Shown here in pieces: positions 41,912 to 50,901 of a stretch of 64,000 nt of DNA. Both the position numbers and the translations under genes were made by a program. This DNA comes from Chitinimonas taiwanensis DSM 18899. Its GTDB lineage: Bacteria; Pseudomonadota; Gammaproteobacteria; Burkholderiales; Chitinimonadaceae. Location of the stretch: assembly GCF_900119825.1 (NCBI RefSeq), contig NZ_FPKR01000005.1, positions 1 through 64,000 of the forward strand. Reading direction: 5' to 3'. Every line of letters begins with the position of its first letter. Positions within the stretch are counted from its first letter, which is position 1. Below the pieces are notes generated by a model that was not told where the DNA came from, ran no database searches, and saw nothing but the letters and a program-made list of their open reading frames with translations.

Positions 41912-42852
41912 GCTGGTCGGAACGCCCGTTGCAGTTCTGCTGCACAGATCAATGCTTGCTCGGCATATTGAATAGCGCAGCTGGCTCGGATAGCGATCTG
42001 GGCGTGCTGATTCTGGTGGGTGGGCCGCAGTACCGCATCGGTAGCCACCGCCAGTTCACCCTGCTTGCCCGGCATCTGGCCAATCAAGGCTTGCCTAGCC
42101 TGCGCTTTGATTTCCACGGCATGGGCGATAGCAGCGGTGAGATTCCCCATTTCGAAGCGGTGGAGCAGGACATTGCCGCAGCACTGGATGCGTTTCAGCA
42201 AGCACAACCGCAAATCAAGCGCTTTGTACTGTGGGGCTTGTGCGATGCGGCCTCGGCTGCACTGCTGTACTGGCATGCACGCCGCGATACGCGCATTCAT
42301 GGCCTGTGCCTGCTCAACCCCTGGCTGCGTTCGCCCCAGCTTCAAGCCCGTGTGCAGGTCAAACATTACTATCTGCAAAGGCTGCTCGAGCCGGCGTTCT
42401 GGCGCAAGCTATTCAGCGGCGAGGTGCAAGTGCGTGCCAGCCTGCTTGAATTCCTCAGCAAGCTGAGCAGCCTGCGCAAAACGCGCCAGGCCACGCCCAG
42501 CCTGTCTTACCAGCAGAAGATGGCTGCGGCCTGGCGCGACTTCCCCGGCCCGCTGCTGCTGCTGCTGAGCGGACAGGACTTCACCGCCAAGGAATTTCTC
42601 GAGCACACGGCTACGGATGCCGACTGGCAAGGCTGGATGAACAAGCCCCATTTACGCCGCCAGCAGCTCGATGAAGCTGACCATACGTTCTCCTGCGCCG
42701 CCTGGCGTGGCTGGGTGGAAGAGCAGACCAGCCAATGGCTGCAGCAAAACCTAGCCGCCCCAGAAACTGCAAGCATGGCCGGTGGCGAAACCAGCAAATC
42801 GGCTACCCCGCGCCTGAGCGGCGATCCGCTTGCCCATCCCGTGCAAGGCTAA
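41908..42852 (+). CDS. Exosortase-A-system-associated hydrolase 1 (alpha/beta hydrolase)
   Basis: Second alpha/beta-hydrolase of the pair (314 aa). It has D-F-H-G-M-G-D-S-S-G at about 70-79 and a nucleophile elbow G-L-C-D-A with Cys in the place of Ser. A late E-A-D-H-T-F gives the catalytic His. The overlapping start with the gene before suggests joint translation. It might act as a thioesterase or acyltransferase on ACP-bound intermediates, but this is speculation. The C-terminal ~30 residues are low-complexity. Confidence 0.82.
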   Translation: MSWSERPLQFCCTDQCLLGILNSAAGSDSDLGVLILVGGPQYRIGSHRQFTLLARHLANQGLPSLRFDFHGMGDSSGEIPHFEAVEQDIAAALDAFQQAQPQIKRFVLWGLCDAASAALLYWHARRDTRIHGLCLLNPWLRSPQLQARVQVKHYYLQRLLEPAFWRKLFSGEVQVRASLLEFLSKLSSLRKTRQATPSLSYQQKMAAAWRDFPGPLLLLLSGQDFTAKEFLEHTATDADWQGWMNKPHLRRQQLDEADHTFSCAAWRGWVEEQTSQWLQQNLAAPETASMAGGETSKSATPRLSGDPLAHPVQG

Positions 42853-42946
42853 CCATGGCCAACTCTCCATGCCGGCCACACCAAGGCCAATGCCACCCAC
42901 AACGCCCTGCCGGCTTGGCCGCCAGCGCAGCCTCCTGCTTGCCGCC

Positions 42947-44137
42947 ATGCCGCTGACTGCTCAACAGGCCAAGCTACCCGCCCCGATACCGCGCCTGCCC
43001 GTGCTGGGCTGGAGCACCTTGCGTGGCCGGCGCCGCTCGCCCATGCCCTGCCTGCTCGAACACCCTGGCGTGCAGTTCACTACTAGCGGGCGCGCGTCCA
43101 TTCTGCTGGCCTTGGAGATGCTCGACATCCGCGCCGGTGACCGTGTGCTGGTGCCCACCTACCACTGCCCGACCATGGTGGCCCCGGTGGTAGCGCTTGG
43201 CGCACAGCCTTTGTTTTACCCGATCAGCGCCAGCGGTGCACCGGCGCTGGAATGGATTGCCGCACAGGACCTGCGCGGGGTACGCGCGCTGTTGGCCGCC
43301 CACTTCTTCGGGCTGCCCCAGCCCATGCAGCGCCTGCGCGCATGGTGCGATCAACACGGCATTGCCCTGATCGAAGACTGCGCACATGCCCTGTTCGGCA
43401 GCAGCGAAGGCCGTCCCATAGGCAGCTGGGGGGATCTGGCCATCGCCAGTCTGACCAAATTCCTGCCGGTGCCGGAAGGCGGCTGCCTGACCGTCAATGG
43501 TCGCACGCTGGCCCTGCCGCAACAGAGCGCCGCCGGTGCGGTCAGCCAGATCAAGGCCGCCGTAGACATGGTGCAGGTCGGCACCATGTTCCGCCGCTTC
43601 CGTGGCCTGAATACCGCGCTGGGTGGCTTGTTCACGCTATTGAACGCGCCGCGCAAGACGCTGCGGCGTAGCCGGCAGAACGAGGCCGAACCGGCATCGG
43701 GCAGCGACAGTCTGGAAGGCTTCTCCATCGATATGGCGCTGTCGCACCGTGCGCTGACCTCGGCTGCCACCTGGGTAGCCAGGCAATCGCCGCGTGAGCG
43801 CATCGTTGAAGGCCGGCGCGACAATTTCCGCCGCCTACTGGCCGCCTTCGCCGAGCATCCGCATCTGCGTCCGCTGTTCCGCAGCCTGCCAGATGATTGC
43901 GCGCCCTATGTCTTCCCACTCTGGGTCGACCAGCCCGATCCCGGCTATCAGGCCCTGCGCGAGGCCGGTGTACCGTTGTCGCGCTGGGATCGCCCTTGGC
44001 ACGATGTGCCCAGTCTGGCCGGCGACCAAGGCCTGGCCTGGTCGCACCATGTCTTACAGCTACCCTGCCATCAGGACCTGCAGGCCGAAGAAATCGCCGT
44101 GCTGGTAAAGGAGATCAGCCGTGTCTATGCGGGCTGA
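42947..44137 (+). CDS. DegT/DnrJ-type PLP-dependent aminotransferase
   Basis: A PLP fold with V-P-T-Y-H-C-P-T near 68-75, the Asp pairing with the pyridine nitrogen in I-E-D-C-A-H-A-L-F-G and the Schiff-base Lys in S-L-T-K-F-L-P. The family aminates nucleotide-keto-sugars. The frame is open from 42830 and several starts are possible (42869, 42890, 42947). The last is chosen because the conserved region begins shortly after, but no strong ribosome-binding sequence supports it. It follows hydrolase 1 and precedes the glycosyltransferase. Confidence 0.72.
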   Translation: MPLTAQQAKLPAPIPRLPVLGWSTLRGRRRSPMPCLLEHPGVQFTTSGRASILLALEMLDIRAGDRVLVPTYHCPTMVAPVVALGAQPLFYPISASGAPALEWIAAQDLRGVRALLAAHFFGLPQPMQRLRAWCDQHGIALIEDCAHALFGSSEGRPIGSWGDLAIASLTKFLPVPEGGCLTVNGRTLALPQQSAAGAVSQIKAAVDMVQVGTMFRRFRGLNTALGGLFTLLNAPRKTLRRSRQNEAEPASGSDSLEGFSIDMALSHRALTSAATWVARQSPRERIVEGRRDNFRRLLAAFAEHPHLRPLFRSLPDDCAPYVFPLWVDQPDPGYQALREAGVPLSRWDRPWHDVPSLAGDQGLAWSHHVLQLPCHQDLQAEEIAVLVKEISRVYAG

Positions 44138-44166
44138 TCCGCGCCACAGCGGCAGCAGGCGGGCAC

Positions 44167-45495
44167 ATGGTTGAGCGGCGCGTGCTGATGATTGCCTACC
44201 ATTTCCCGCCACTGAAAGGCAGCAGCGGCATTCTGCGCACCCTGCATTTCGTGCGCGATCTGCCGCGCTTTGGCTGGCAGCCCATGGTGCTCAGTGCCCA
44301 TCCGCGCGCCTACGAAGCCTGTAGTGAGGAGCTGCTGGCCGAAGTGCCAGCCCAGGTCCTGGTCAACCGCGCGTTTGCGCTCGATGCACGCCGCCATCTC
44401 TCGCTCTGGCGGCGTTATCCGGGTTGGCTGGCGCGGCCCGATCGCTGGACCAGCTGGTTGCTCGGTGCGATTCCGCGCGGCTGGCTGCTGATCCGCCGCC
44501 AGCGGCCAGCCGTGCTGTGGAGCACCTACCCAATTCCCAGCGCCCATCTGATCGGCTACTGGCTGGCCCGCCTGAGCGGCCTGCCCTGGGTGGCCGACTT
44601 TCGCGACCCGATGGCGCACGACGGTTACCCCGAAGATGCACAAACCTGGCAGAGCTTCCTGCGTACCGAGCAGCGCGTCTTCGCACGCGCCGATCTGGCC
44701 GTATTTGCCACCCCGGGCGCGGCAGCCCTGTACCGCACGCGCTACCCAACCGCGGCGGCGCGCATTCATGTAGTGGAAAACGGTTACGACGAAGCCAGCT
44801 TCGCCGACCTAGGTCAGCCCGAGCTCGCGCCGCTACTGGCCAGCAAACGCGTGCTGCTGCATAGCGGCATCGTCTACCCGGCCTGGCGCAATCCGGAAGC
44901 GCTGTTTGCGGCACTGCGCAGTCTGCTCAACAGCCAGCCCGAGCTCGCCCAGCGCTGCGTGCTGCGCTTTCGCGCCCCGGTCCACGATGCATTCATCGCC
45001 ACACTGCGCGAGCGCTACGACCTGCAGGAGCAGGTTGAAATACTGCCCGCCCTACCCTACCGGGCCGCGCTGGCCGAGATGCTGCGCGCCGATGGTCTGC
45101 TGCTTATGCAGTCGGCTGACTGCAATGCGCAGATTCCGGCCAAGTTCTATGAATACCTGCGTGCCAGCCGCCCGATCTGTGCGCTGACCGACCCGGCGGG
45201 TGACACAGCCACCGCCATGCGCGCGGCCGGCCTGCCGCATATCGCCGCGCTCGATGATGCGGCGCAGATTGCCATCACCTTGCAAGACTTTCTGCGCAGC
45301 ATGGATGCGGGCACAGCGCCCGTGGCCAAACCAGAGGTGGTCAGCGCAGCGGCACGTAGCGAGCGCGCGCGTGAACTCGCGCATTTGCTAGATGGCCTGC
45401 ACCAGCGCGCAGTCAAGCCCAATCGCAAAACCAGCATTGCCGCCACGCGCGGCAAGGAAGAGGAAAGCCATGAACTGGCAGATTTATCCGATTGA
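44167..45495 (+). CDS. Glycosyltransferase (GT4-like)
   Basis: The start is the ATG at 44167; an open frame extends far upstream but overlaps the aminotransferase. The 442-residue protein begins with L-M-I-A-Y-H-F-P-P-L-K-G-S-S-G, a usual GT4 opening. It has an acceptor domain with W-V-A-D-F-R-D-P and a donor domain with L-H-S-G-I-V-Y and I-P-A-K-F-Y-E-Y-L, the place of the E-x7-E-like motif. It probably adds a sugar to the lipid-linked repeat unit in the cytoplasm. Its stop lies 26 bases inside the following gene. Confidence 0.75.
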   Translation: MVERRVLMIAYHFPPLKGSSGILRTLHFVRDLPRFGWQPMVLSAHPRAYEACSEELLAEVPAQVLVNRAFALDARRHLSLWRRYPGWLARPDRWTSWLLGAIPRGWLLIRRQRPAVLWSTYPIPSAHLIGYWLARLSGLPWVADFRDPMAHDGYPEDAQTWQSFLRTEQRVFARADLAVFATPGAAALYRTRYPTAAARIHVVENGYDEASFADLGQPELAPLLASKRVLLHSGIVYPAWRNPEALFAALRSLLNSQPELAQRCVLRFRAPVHDAFIATLRERYDLQEQVEILPALPYRAALAEMLRADGLLLMQSADCNAQIPAKFYEYLRASRPICALTDPAGDTATAMRAAGLPHIAALDDAAQIAITLQDFLRSMDAGTAPVAKPEVVSAAARSERARELAHLLDGLHQRAVKPNRKTSIAATRGKEEESHELADLSD

Positions 45496-46513
45496 GCAGC
45501 TACGTGAGCTAGCTGGCGAGTGGGATGCGCTGCAGGCACGCAGCATGGGCCTGCCTTTTCTGGAGAGCTCCTTCCTGCTGCCACTGCTGGCCGAATTCGG
45601 CAGCGGCAACGAACGCCTGGCGATGGCCCGCGAGCAAGGCCAGGCGGTGGCCGCAGCCCTGCTGCGCCCGGGCAAGCTCGGCCTGTGGGAGCTGTTCCAG
45701 CCCTCCCAGCTGCCGCTGGGCGCCTGGCTTGCCCTGCCCACCCTGCCGCTGGCCGAGCTGGCCCAAGGTCTGATCGTGGCCCTGCCCGGCATGGCGCTCG
45801 GCCTAGGCCTCCCCCAGCTCGACTCGCGCCTGAGCCCACGGCCACAGGATGGCGACAGTGTGAGCACCCAGGACTATATCGAGACCGCCTGGCTGGACAT
45901 CGCGGGCGACTTCGACAGCTATTGGGAAAGCCGCGGCAAGAATCTCAAGCAGAACACCCGCAAGCAGCGCAACAAATTGCAGAGCGAGGCGACCACGACC
46001 ACGCTCGAATGCCTGGTCGACCCGGCCCAGGTGGCGGCCGCCATGGCCGATTACGGTCAGCTGGAAAGCGCAGGCTGGAAGGCCGCCAATGGTACGGCCG
46101 TGCATCCGGACAATGCCCAGGGGCGTTTTTACCGCCAGATGCTGGAAAACTTCTGCGCCATGGGGCGCGCGCGCATTTACCGCTACCGCTTTGGCGACAA
46201 GGTAGTGTCGATGGACCTGTGCATAGACAGCGGCGACAGCATCGTGATCCTGAAGACCGCGTACGACGAGTCCTACAAGACCATCTCGCCGTCCACCCTG
46301 ATGCGCCAGGATGAGTTCCAGGCCCTGTTCGAGGAAGGCCGTTTCAAGCGCATCGAGTTTTACGGCAAGGTGATGGAATGGCACACGCGCTGGACCGAGA
46401 CCAAGCGGCCCATTTATCACGCCACCGTCTATCGCTGGGGCATGCTGAAGGCCGTACACACCGGGCTGCAGAAGCTGCGCCAGCGCAAGCCGGCCGAAGC
46501 AGTGGCCGAGTGA
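45470..46513 (+). CDS. FemAB/GNAT-like acyltransferase of the EPS locus
   Basis: The start at 45470 has GAGG-type ribosome binding bases (AAGAGGAAAGCC before the ATG). The 347-residue protein has the two-lobe GNAT/FemAB pattern (PF13480-like): an N-terminal lobe and then S-R-G-K-N-L-K-Q-N-T-R-K-Q-x-N-K-L at about 150-165. The C-terminal lobe has Y-R-Y-R-F-G-D-K-V-V-S-M-D and I-x-F-Y-G-K. FemAB-related proteins of this type are found in PEP-CTERM/exosortase loci. Its donor may be an aminoacyl-tRNA, acyl-CoA or the ACP; the sequence does not tell. Confidence 0.75.
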   Translation: MNWQIYPIEQLRELAGEWDALQARSMGLPFLESSFLLPLLAEFGSGNERLAMAREQGQAVAAALLRPGKLGLWELFQPSQLPLGAWLALPTLPLAELAQGLIVALPGMALGLGLPQLDSRLSPRPQDGDSVSTQDYIETAWLDIAGDFDSYWESRGKNLKQNTRKQRNKLQSEATTTTLECLVDPAQVAAAMADYGQLESAGWKAANGTAVHPDNAQGRFYRQMLENFCAMGRARIYRYRFGDKVVSMDLCIDSGDSIVILKTAYDESYKTISPSTLMRQDEFQALFEEGRFKRIEFYGKVMEWHTRWTETKRPIYHATVYRWGMLKAVHTGLQKLRQRKPAEAVAE

Positions 46514-46520
46514 GCGCGCC

Positions 46521-48026
46521 TTGAGCCAGTCCATTCCCCAGCACGCCCCCAACACCGCCAAGCCGGCACTATCGGTACGCGGCGCCCTGCTCTGGTCGTT
46601 TGCCGAGCGATACGCCAGCCTGCTGATCACCCTGGCCAGCACGATGCTGCTGGCGCGCCTGCTCACCCCGGCCCAGGTCGGCGTGTTTTCGCTGTGCGCG
46701 GCCTTTACCGTGCTGGCCAGCATCCTGCGCGACTTCGGCATCAGCGAATATCTGATCCAGGAAAAACAGCTGACGGCGGAAAAACTGCGCGCGGCCTTTG
46801 GCGTGGCGCTGCTCACCGCCTGGAGCATCGCCGCGCTCATCCTGCTGCTGCGCGGTGTACTGGCCGACTTCTATGCAGAGCCCGGCGTGGCCGAGGTACT
46901 GGCCGTGCTCAGCCTGAATTTCCTGATCCTGCCCTTTGCCTCGCCTGCCTATGCGCTGCTTAATCGCGAGATGGCTTTCAAGAAGATCTTCGTGATCCAG
47001 ACCGTCTGCAGCGTCGTGCATGCAGGCACGGCGGTGTCGCTTGCCTGGCGGGGTTATGGCTATATGAGCCTCGCCTGGGCGCCGATTGCCAGCATCGTGG
47101 TGCAGACCCTGATGCTGGCCTGGCTGCGGCCGAAAGAATCGCTGCTGTTGCCCAATCTGAAAGCCGCCAGCGCCGTGTTCCAGTACGGGCTGATGTTCGT
47201 CAGCTCGCGCATCGTCGAATCCACCAGCCGCAATGCGCATGAATTCATCATCGCCAAGCAATTCGGCTTCGACGCGGTCGGCCTGTTCAGCCGCGCCTTT
47301 GGCCTGATCGAACTGTTCTTCACCAATATCACCTCGGCCATCCTGCGCGTAGCCAGCCCGAGCTTTGCCACCGACCACCGCGCCGGCATTCCGCTGGCTG
47401 GCACCTTTGCGCGCGGCACGGCCATCTTCACCAGCATCGGCTTCACCTTCCTCGGCTTTGTGGCGCTAATGGCGGCCGACATCATCCTGGTGCTATTCGG
47501 TCATCAGTGGGATGCGGCGGCACCGATTACCAGCCTGCTTGCGCTGTCGCTGCTGCCCGCCTATCTGATTGCGCTGGCCCCCAACCTGATGGCCGCCACC
47601 GGCAATGTGAAGCGCCGCCTACAGATCTCGCTGTGCTGCGCGCCCGTGCATCTGCTCGGGGTACTCGGTGCGGCCTTCATCAGTCTGCATGCGGTGGCCC
47701 TGGTCTGGGCATTCAGCAATACCTTGATGCTGGTGCTGTATGCGCGCCAGCTGGCCATCGTGTTGCAGCAGCCGGCACGGCGCCTGTTTGCGCCCAGTTT
47801 GGCCAGCGTCGCCGTCGCGCTCGGCTCGCTGACCGGCCAGTTCGGCACGCTCTGGCTATGCCAGCAGGCCGGCCTGCCCGCCTTGCTGCGCCTGATCCTG
47901 GTGGTCATGGCCGGCGCGCTTGGCTGGCTGCTGGCGGTGCGGCTATGCCGCCACCCGGTCTACGATGAGATCGACCGCCTCTGGCAGCGTGTGCGCCCAC
48001 GCCGCGCCAAGCTCTCCCCTACCTGA
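46521..48026 (+). CDS. Wzx-type polysaccharide flippase (MOP superfamily)
   Basis: This 501-residue protein has 12-14 hydrophobic segments over its length, starting with W-S-F-A-E-R-Y-A-S-L-L and M-L-L-A-R-L-L-T-P-A-Q-V-G, a common opening of WzxC-like flippases. It moves the undecaprenyl-linked repeat unit across the inner membrane. The start is TTG at 46521, eight bases after the previous stop; the next in-frame ATG would remove part of the first helix. No polymerase (Wzy) is recognised in the window. Confidence 0.85.
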   Translation: MSQSIPQHAPNTAKPALSVRGALLWSFAERYASLLITLASTMLLARLLTPAQVGVFSLCAAFTVLASILRDFGISEYLIQEKQLTAEKLRAAFGVALLTAWSIAALILLLRGVLADFYAEPGVAEVLAVLSLNFLILPFASPAYALLNREMAFKKIFVIQTVCSVVHAGTAVSLAWRGYGYMSLAWAPIASIVVQTLMLAWLRPKESLLLPNLKAASAVFQYGLMFVSSRIVESTSRNAHEFIIAKQFGFDAVGLFSRAFGLIELFFTNITSAILRVASPSFATDHRAGIPLAGTFARGTAIFTSIGFTFLGFVALMAADIILVLFGHQWDAAAPITSLLALSLLPAYLIALAPNLMAATGNVKRRLQISLCCAPVHLLGVLGAAFISLHAVALVWAFSNTLMLVLYARQLAIVLQQPARRLFAPSLASVAVALGSLTGQFGTLWLCQQAGLPALLRLILVVMAGALGWLLAVRLCRHPVYDEIDRLWQRVRPRRAKLSPT

Positions 48027-48048
48027 TGCCCTGCTTTGACTTGCGACC

Positions 48049-49644
48049 ATGACCGATACCACGCTCCTGCATGAATTGATCTTCGCCTCGGCCCAGCGCA
48101 CCCCCGCTGCCCTTGCCCTGCGTTATCAGGGCGAATCGCTCAGCTATGCGCAGCTGGCCGCGGCGGTGCGCGGCTTTGCCCACGGCCTGCTGCAACTCGG
48201 TTTGCAGCGTGGCGAGCGTGTGGCCATCTATCTGGAAAAGCGCTTCGAAACCGTGATCGCCAGCTTTGGCGCCACGGCGGCCGGCTGCGTGTTTGTGCCG
48301 CTCAATCCGCTGCTCAAGCCAGAGCAAGTCGGCTATATCCTGCGCGACTGCAATGTGCGCGTGCTGGTCAGCTCGCCCGAGCGCCTGGCCCTGCTAGAGG
48401 ACACGCTGCCCGCCTGCCACGATCTGCGCCATATCGTGGCGCTTGGCACGGCCGAGCTCGCGCTGGGCGGTGCGCTGGAGCTCAGTCGCTGGGATGCGCT
48501 GCTGGCAGCGCCGGCCCAGGCCGGCCACCGGCTCATCGATGTGGATATGGCAGCCATCCTGTACACCTCGGGCAGCACCGGCAAACCCAAGGGCGTGGTG
48601 CTGTCGCACCGCAATATGGTGGCCGGCGCCAAGAGCGTGGCCAGCTATCTGCGCAATGGACCGGATGACATACTGCTCGCCGCGCTGCCGCTGTCCTTCG
48701 ATGCCGGCTTCAGCCAGCTGACCACGGCCTTCCATAGCGGTGCGGCCGTGGTGCTGCTCAACTACCTTTTGCCGCGCGATGTGCTGAAGGCGCTCGAACG
48801 CGAGCGGGTGACCGGCCTGACCGCCGTACCGCCGCTGTATATCCAGCTCGCCCAGCTGAGCTGGCCCACGGGCATTACCGAACATCTGCGTTACTTCGCC
48901 AATACCGGCGGGCGCATGCCGCGCGAAACGCTGCAGACCCTGCGCGGCCAGCTGCCACAAACCCAGCCCTTCCTGATGTACGGGCTGACCGAGGCCTTCC
49001 GCTCCACCTATCTGCCACCTGAAGAGGTGGACAGGCGCCCCGATTCGATCGGCAAGGCGATCCCGAATGCCGAGATCCTCGTGCTGCGCGAGGACGGCAG
49101 CCCCTGTGCGCCGCATGAACCGGGCGAACTCGTGCATCGTGGTGCGCTGGTCGGTATGGGTTACTGGAATGATCCGGAAAAGACCGCCGAGCGCTACAAG
49201 CCGCTGCCCAGCCATGCGCCGGGCCGTCAGGGCGGACTGGTGCTGCCCGAGCTGGCCGTGTTCTCGGGCGACACCGTACGCCAGGACGAGGAAGGCTTTC
49301 TCTATTTCATTGGCCGGCGCGACGAGATGATCAAGACCTCGGGCTACCGGGTCAGCCCGACCGAGGTGGAGGAAATCCTCTACGCCACCCGTCTGGTCGG
49401 TGAATGCGTGGCCTTCGGCGTCGAGCACGCGAGCCTGGGCCAGGCCATTCAGGTGATTGCCACCGCACCGGACGGTGCCGAGCTCGATATCGCCGCCCTA
49501 CAGGCCGAGTGCCGCAGCCGCATGCCCGCCTATATGGTGCCGGCCGGCATCGTCGGCCGCACCGGCCCGCTGCCGCGCAACCCGAATGGCAAGATAGACC
49601 GCAAGACGCTCGCCAGCGAATGGCTGAGCCAGGAGTCCGCATGA
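48049..49644 (+). CDS. Acyl-CoA ligase (AMP-forming), exosortase-A-system-associated
   Basis: An adenylate-forming enzyme of 531 residues with Y-T-S-G-S-T-G-K-P-K-G at 172-182, Y-G-L-T-E-A near 315 and Y-R-V-S-P-T-E-V-E-E. A late P-R-N-P-N-G-K-I-D-R-K has the catalytic Lys. It activates a carboxylic acid and most likely loads the ACP of this operon. It is followed at four-base overlap by the PLP decarboxylase; the ligase-decarboxylase pair is typical of XrtA accessory operons (established). Confidence 0.88.
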   Translation: MTDTTLLHELIFASAQRTPAALALRYQGESLSYAQLAAAVRGFAHGLLQLGLQRGERVAIYLEKRFETVIASFGATAAGCVFVPLNPLLKPEQVGYILRDCNVRVLVSSPERLALLEDTLPACHDLRHIVALGTAELALGGALELSRWDALLAAPAQAGHRLIDVDMAAILYTSGSTGKPKGVVLSHRNMVAGAKSVASYLRNGPDDILLAALPLSFDAGFSQLTTAFHSGAAVVLLNYLLPRDVLKALERERVTGLTAVPPLYIQLAQLSWPTGITEHLRYFANTGGRMPRETLQTLRGQLPQTQPFLMYGLTEAFRSTYLPPEEVDRRPDSIGKAIPNAEILVLREDGSPCAPHEPGELVHRGALVGMGYWNDPEKTAERYKPLPSHAPGRQGGLVLPELAVFSGDTVRQDEEGFLYFIGRRDEMIKTSGYRVSPTEVEEILYATRLVGECVAFGVEHASLGQAIQVIATAPDGAELDIAALQAECRSRMPAYMVPAGIVGRTGPLPRNPNGKIDRKTLASEWLSQESA

Positions 49645-50894
49645 GTAACGAAGCGCAGCCGGCGCGCAGCCTGCCCACCCACGCGCCCATGGACCAGTTT
49701 GCCCGCCAGGGCGATGAGCTGCTGATCGGCGGTATGCCGCTCAGCCGCCTGGCCGCCCGCGTGGGCCGCACGCCCTTCTATGCCTACGACCGCAGCCTGC
49801 TCAGCCAGCGCGTGGCCGAGCTGCGCGCGGCGCTGCCATCTGGGCTCAAGCTGCATTACGCGATGAAGGCCAATCCGATGCCGGCCGTGGTCTGCCATAT
49901 GGCCGGCCTTGTCGATGGTATCGACGTGGCGTCGGCCGGCGAGCTGCGCGTGGCGCTCGATAGCGGCGCTGACCCGGCGGAGATCAGCTTTGCCGGGCCG
50001 GGCAAGCGGCACGAGGAGCTGGCCCAGGCGGTGGCGGCCGGCATCCTGATCAATATCGAGTCGTTTCGCGAGGTGAGCCTGCTGGCCGAGATAACTCGCG
50101 ATAGCGGCTACCGCGCGCGCGTGGCGGTCAGGGTAAATCCCGACTTCGAGCTCAAGCACTCGGGCATGAAGATGGGCGGCGGCCCCAAGCAATTCGGCGT
50201 GGATGCCGAGCAGGTGCCCGAGCTGCTGGCCGCCATCGGCCGCGCCGAGCTTGATTTCGAGGGCTTTCATCTGTTTTCGGGCTCGCAAAGCCTGAAACCG
50301 GAAGCCATCGTGGACGCGCAATGCCAAAGCTATGCGCTGGCCTTGCGCCTGGCCGAACACGCGCCCAGCCCGGTGCGTTTCCTCAATCTGGGCGGCGGCT
50401 TTGGCATTCCCTATTTCCCAGGCGAGCAGCGTCTTGATCTCGCCAGCATCGGCGCCAATCTGGCCCAGATTCAGCGCGAGGCGCGCGAAGCCCTGCCACA
50501 GGCCGAGCTGGTGATCGAGCTCGGCCGTTACCTGGTCGGCGAGGCCGGCATCTATGTGGCGCGCGTGCTCGACCGCAAGGTGTCGCGCGGCCAGGTCTAT
50601 CTGGTCACCGATGGCGGTTTACACCACCATCTGTCCGCCTCGGGCAATTTCGGCCAGGTGATCCGCAAGAACTACCCGGTCGCCATCGGCAACCGCCTAG
50701 AGGCGCCCGTGGAAAGCGGTGTATCGGTGGTTGGCCCGCTGTGTACACCGCTCGATCTGCTCGGCGACAAGATGAACCTGAACGAGGCGCAGCCCGGTGA
50801 TCTGGTAGTCATCTATCAGTCGGGCGCCTATGGCCATACGGCCAGCCCGCAGGCCTTCCTTGGCCACGAAGCCGCGCTGGAAGTGCTGGTGTGA
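49641..50894 (+). CDS. PLP-dependent decarboxylase, exosortase-A-system-associated
   Basis: Fold-type III (alanine-racemase-like) decarboxylase. It has the PLP Lys in L-H-Y-A-M-K-A-N-P (K76), H-S-G-M-K-M-G-G-G, L-N-L-G-G-G-F-G-I and G-P-L-C-T-P-L-D with the active-site Cys. Relatives decarboxylate diaminopimelate or ornithine and arginine. In this operon it should provide an amine to be joined with the ligase/ACP product. The ATG at 49641 overlaps the ligase stop; the longer frame from 49404 is ruled out by that gene. Confidence 0.88.
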   Translation: MSNEAQPARSLPTHAPMDQFARQGDELLIGGMPLSRLAARVGRTPFYAYDRSLLSQRVAELRAALPSGLKLHYAMKANPMPAVVCHMAGLVDGIDVASAGELRVALDSGADPAEISFAGPGKRHEELAQAVAAGILINIESFREVSLLAEITRDSGYRARVAVRVNPDFELKHSGMKMGGGPKQFGVDAEQVPELLAAIGRAELDFEGFHLFSGSQSLKPEAIVDAQCQSYALALRLAEHAPSPVRFLNLGGGFGIPYFPGEQRLDLASIGANLAQIQREAREALPQAELVIELGRYLVGEAGIYVARVLDRKVSRGQVYLVTDGGLHHHLSASGNFGQVIRKNYPVAIGNRLEAPVESGVSVVGPLCTPLDLLGDKMNLNEAQPGDLVVIYQSGAYGHTASPQAFLGHEAALEVLV

Positions 50895-50901
50895 GTCGAG
50901 C

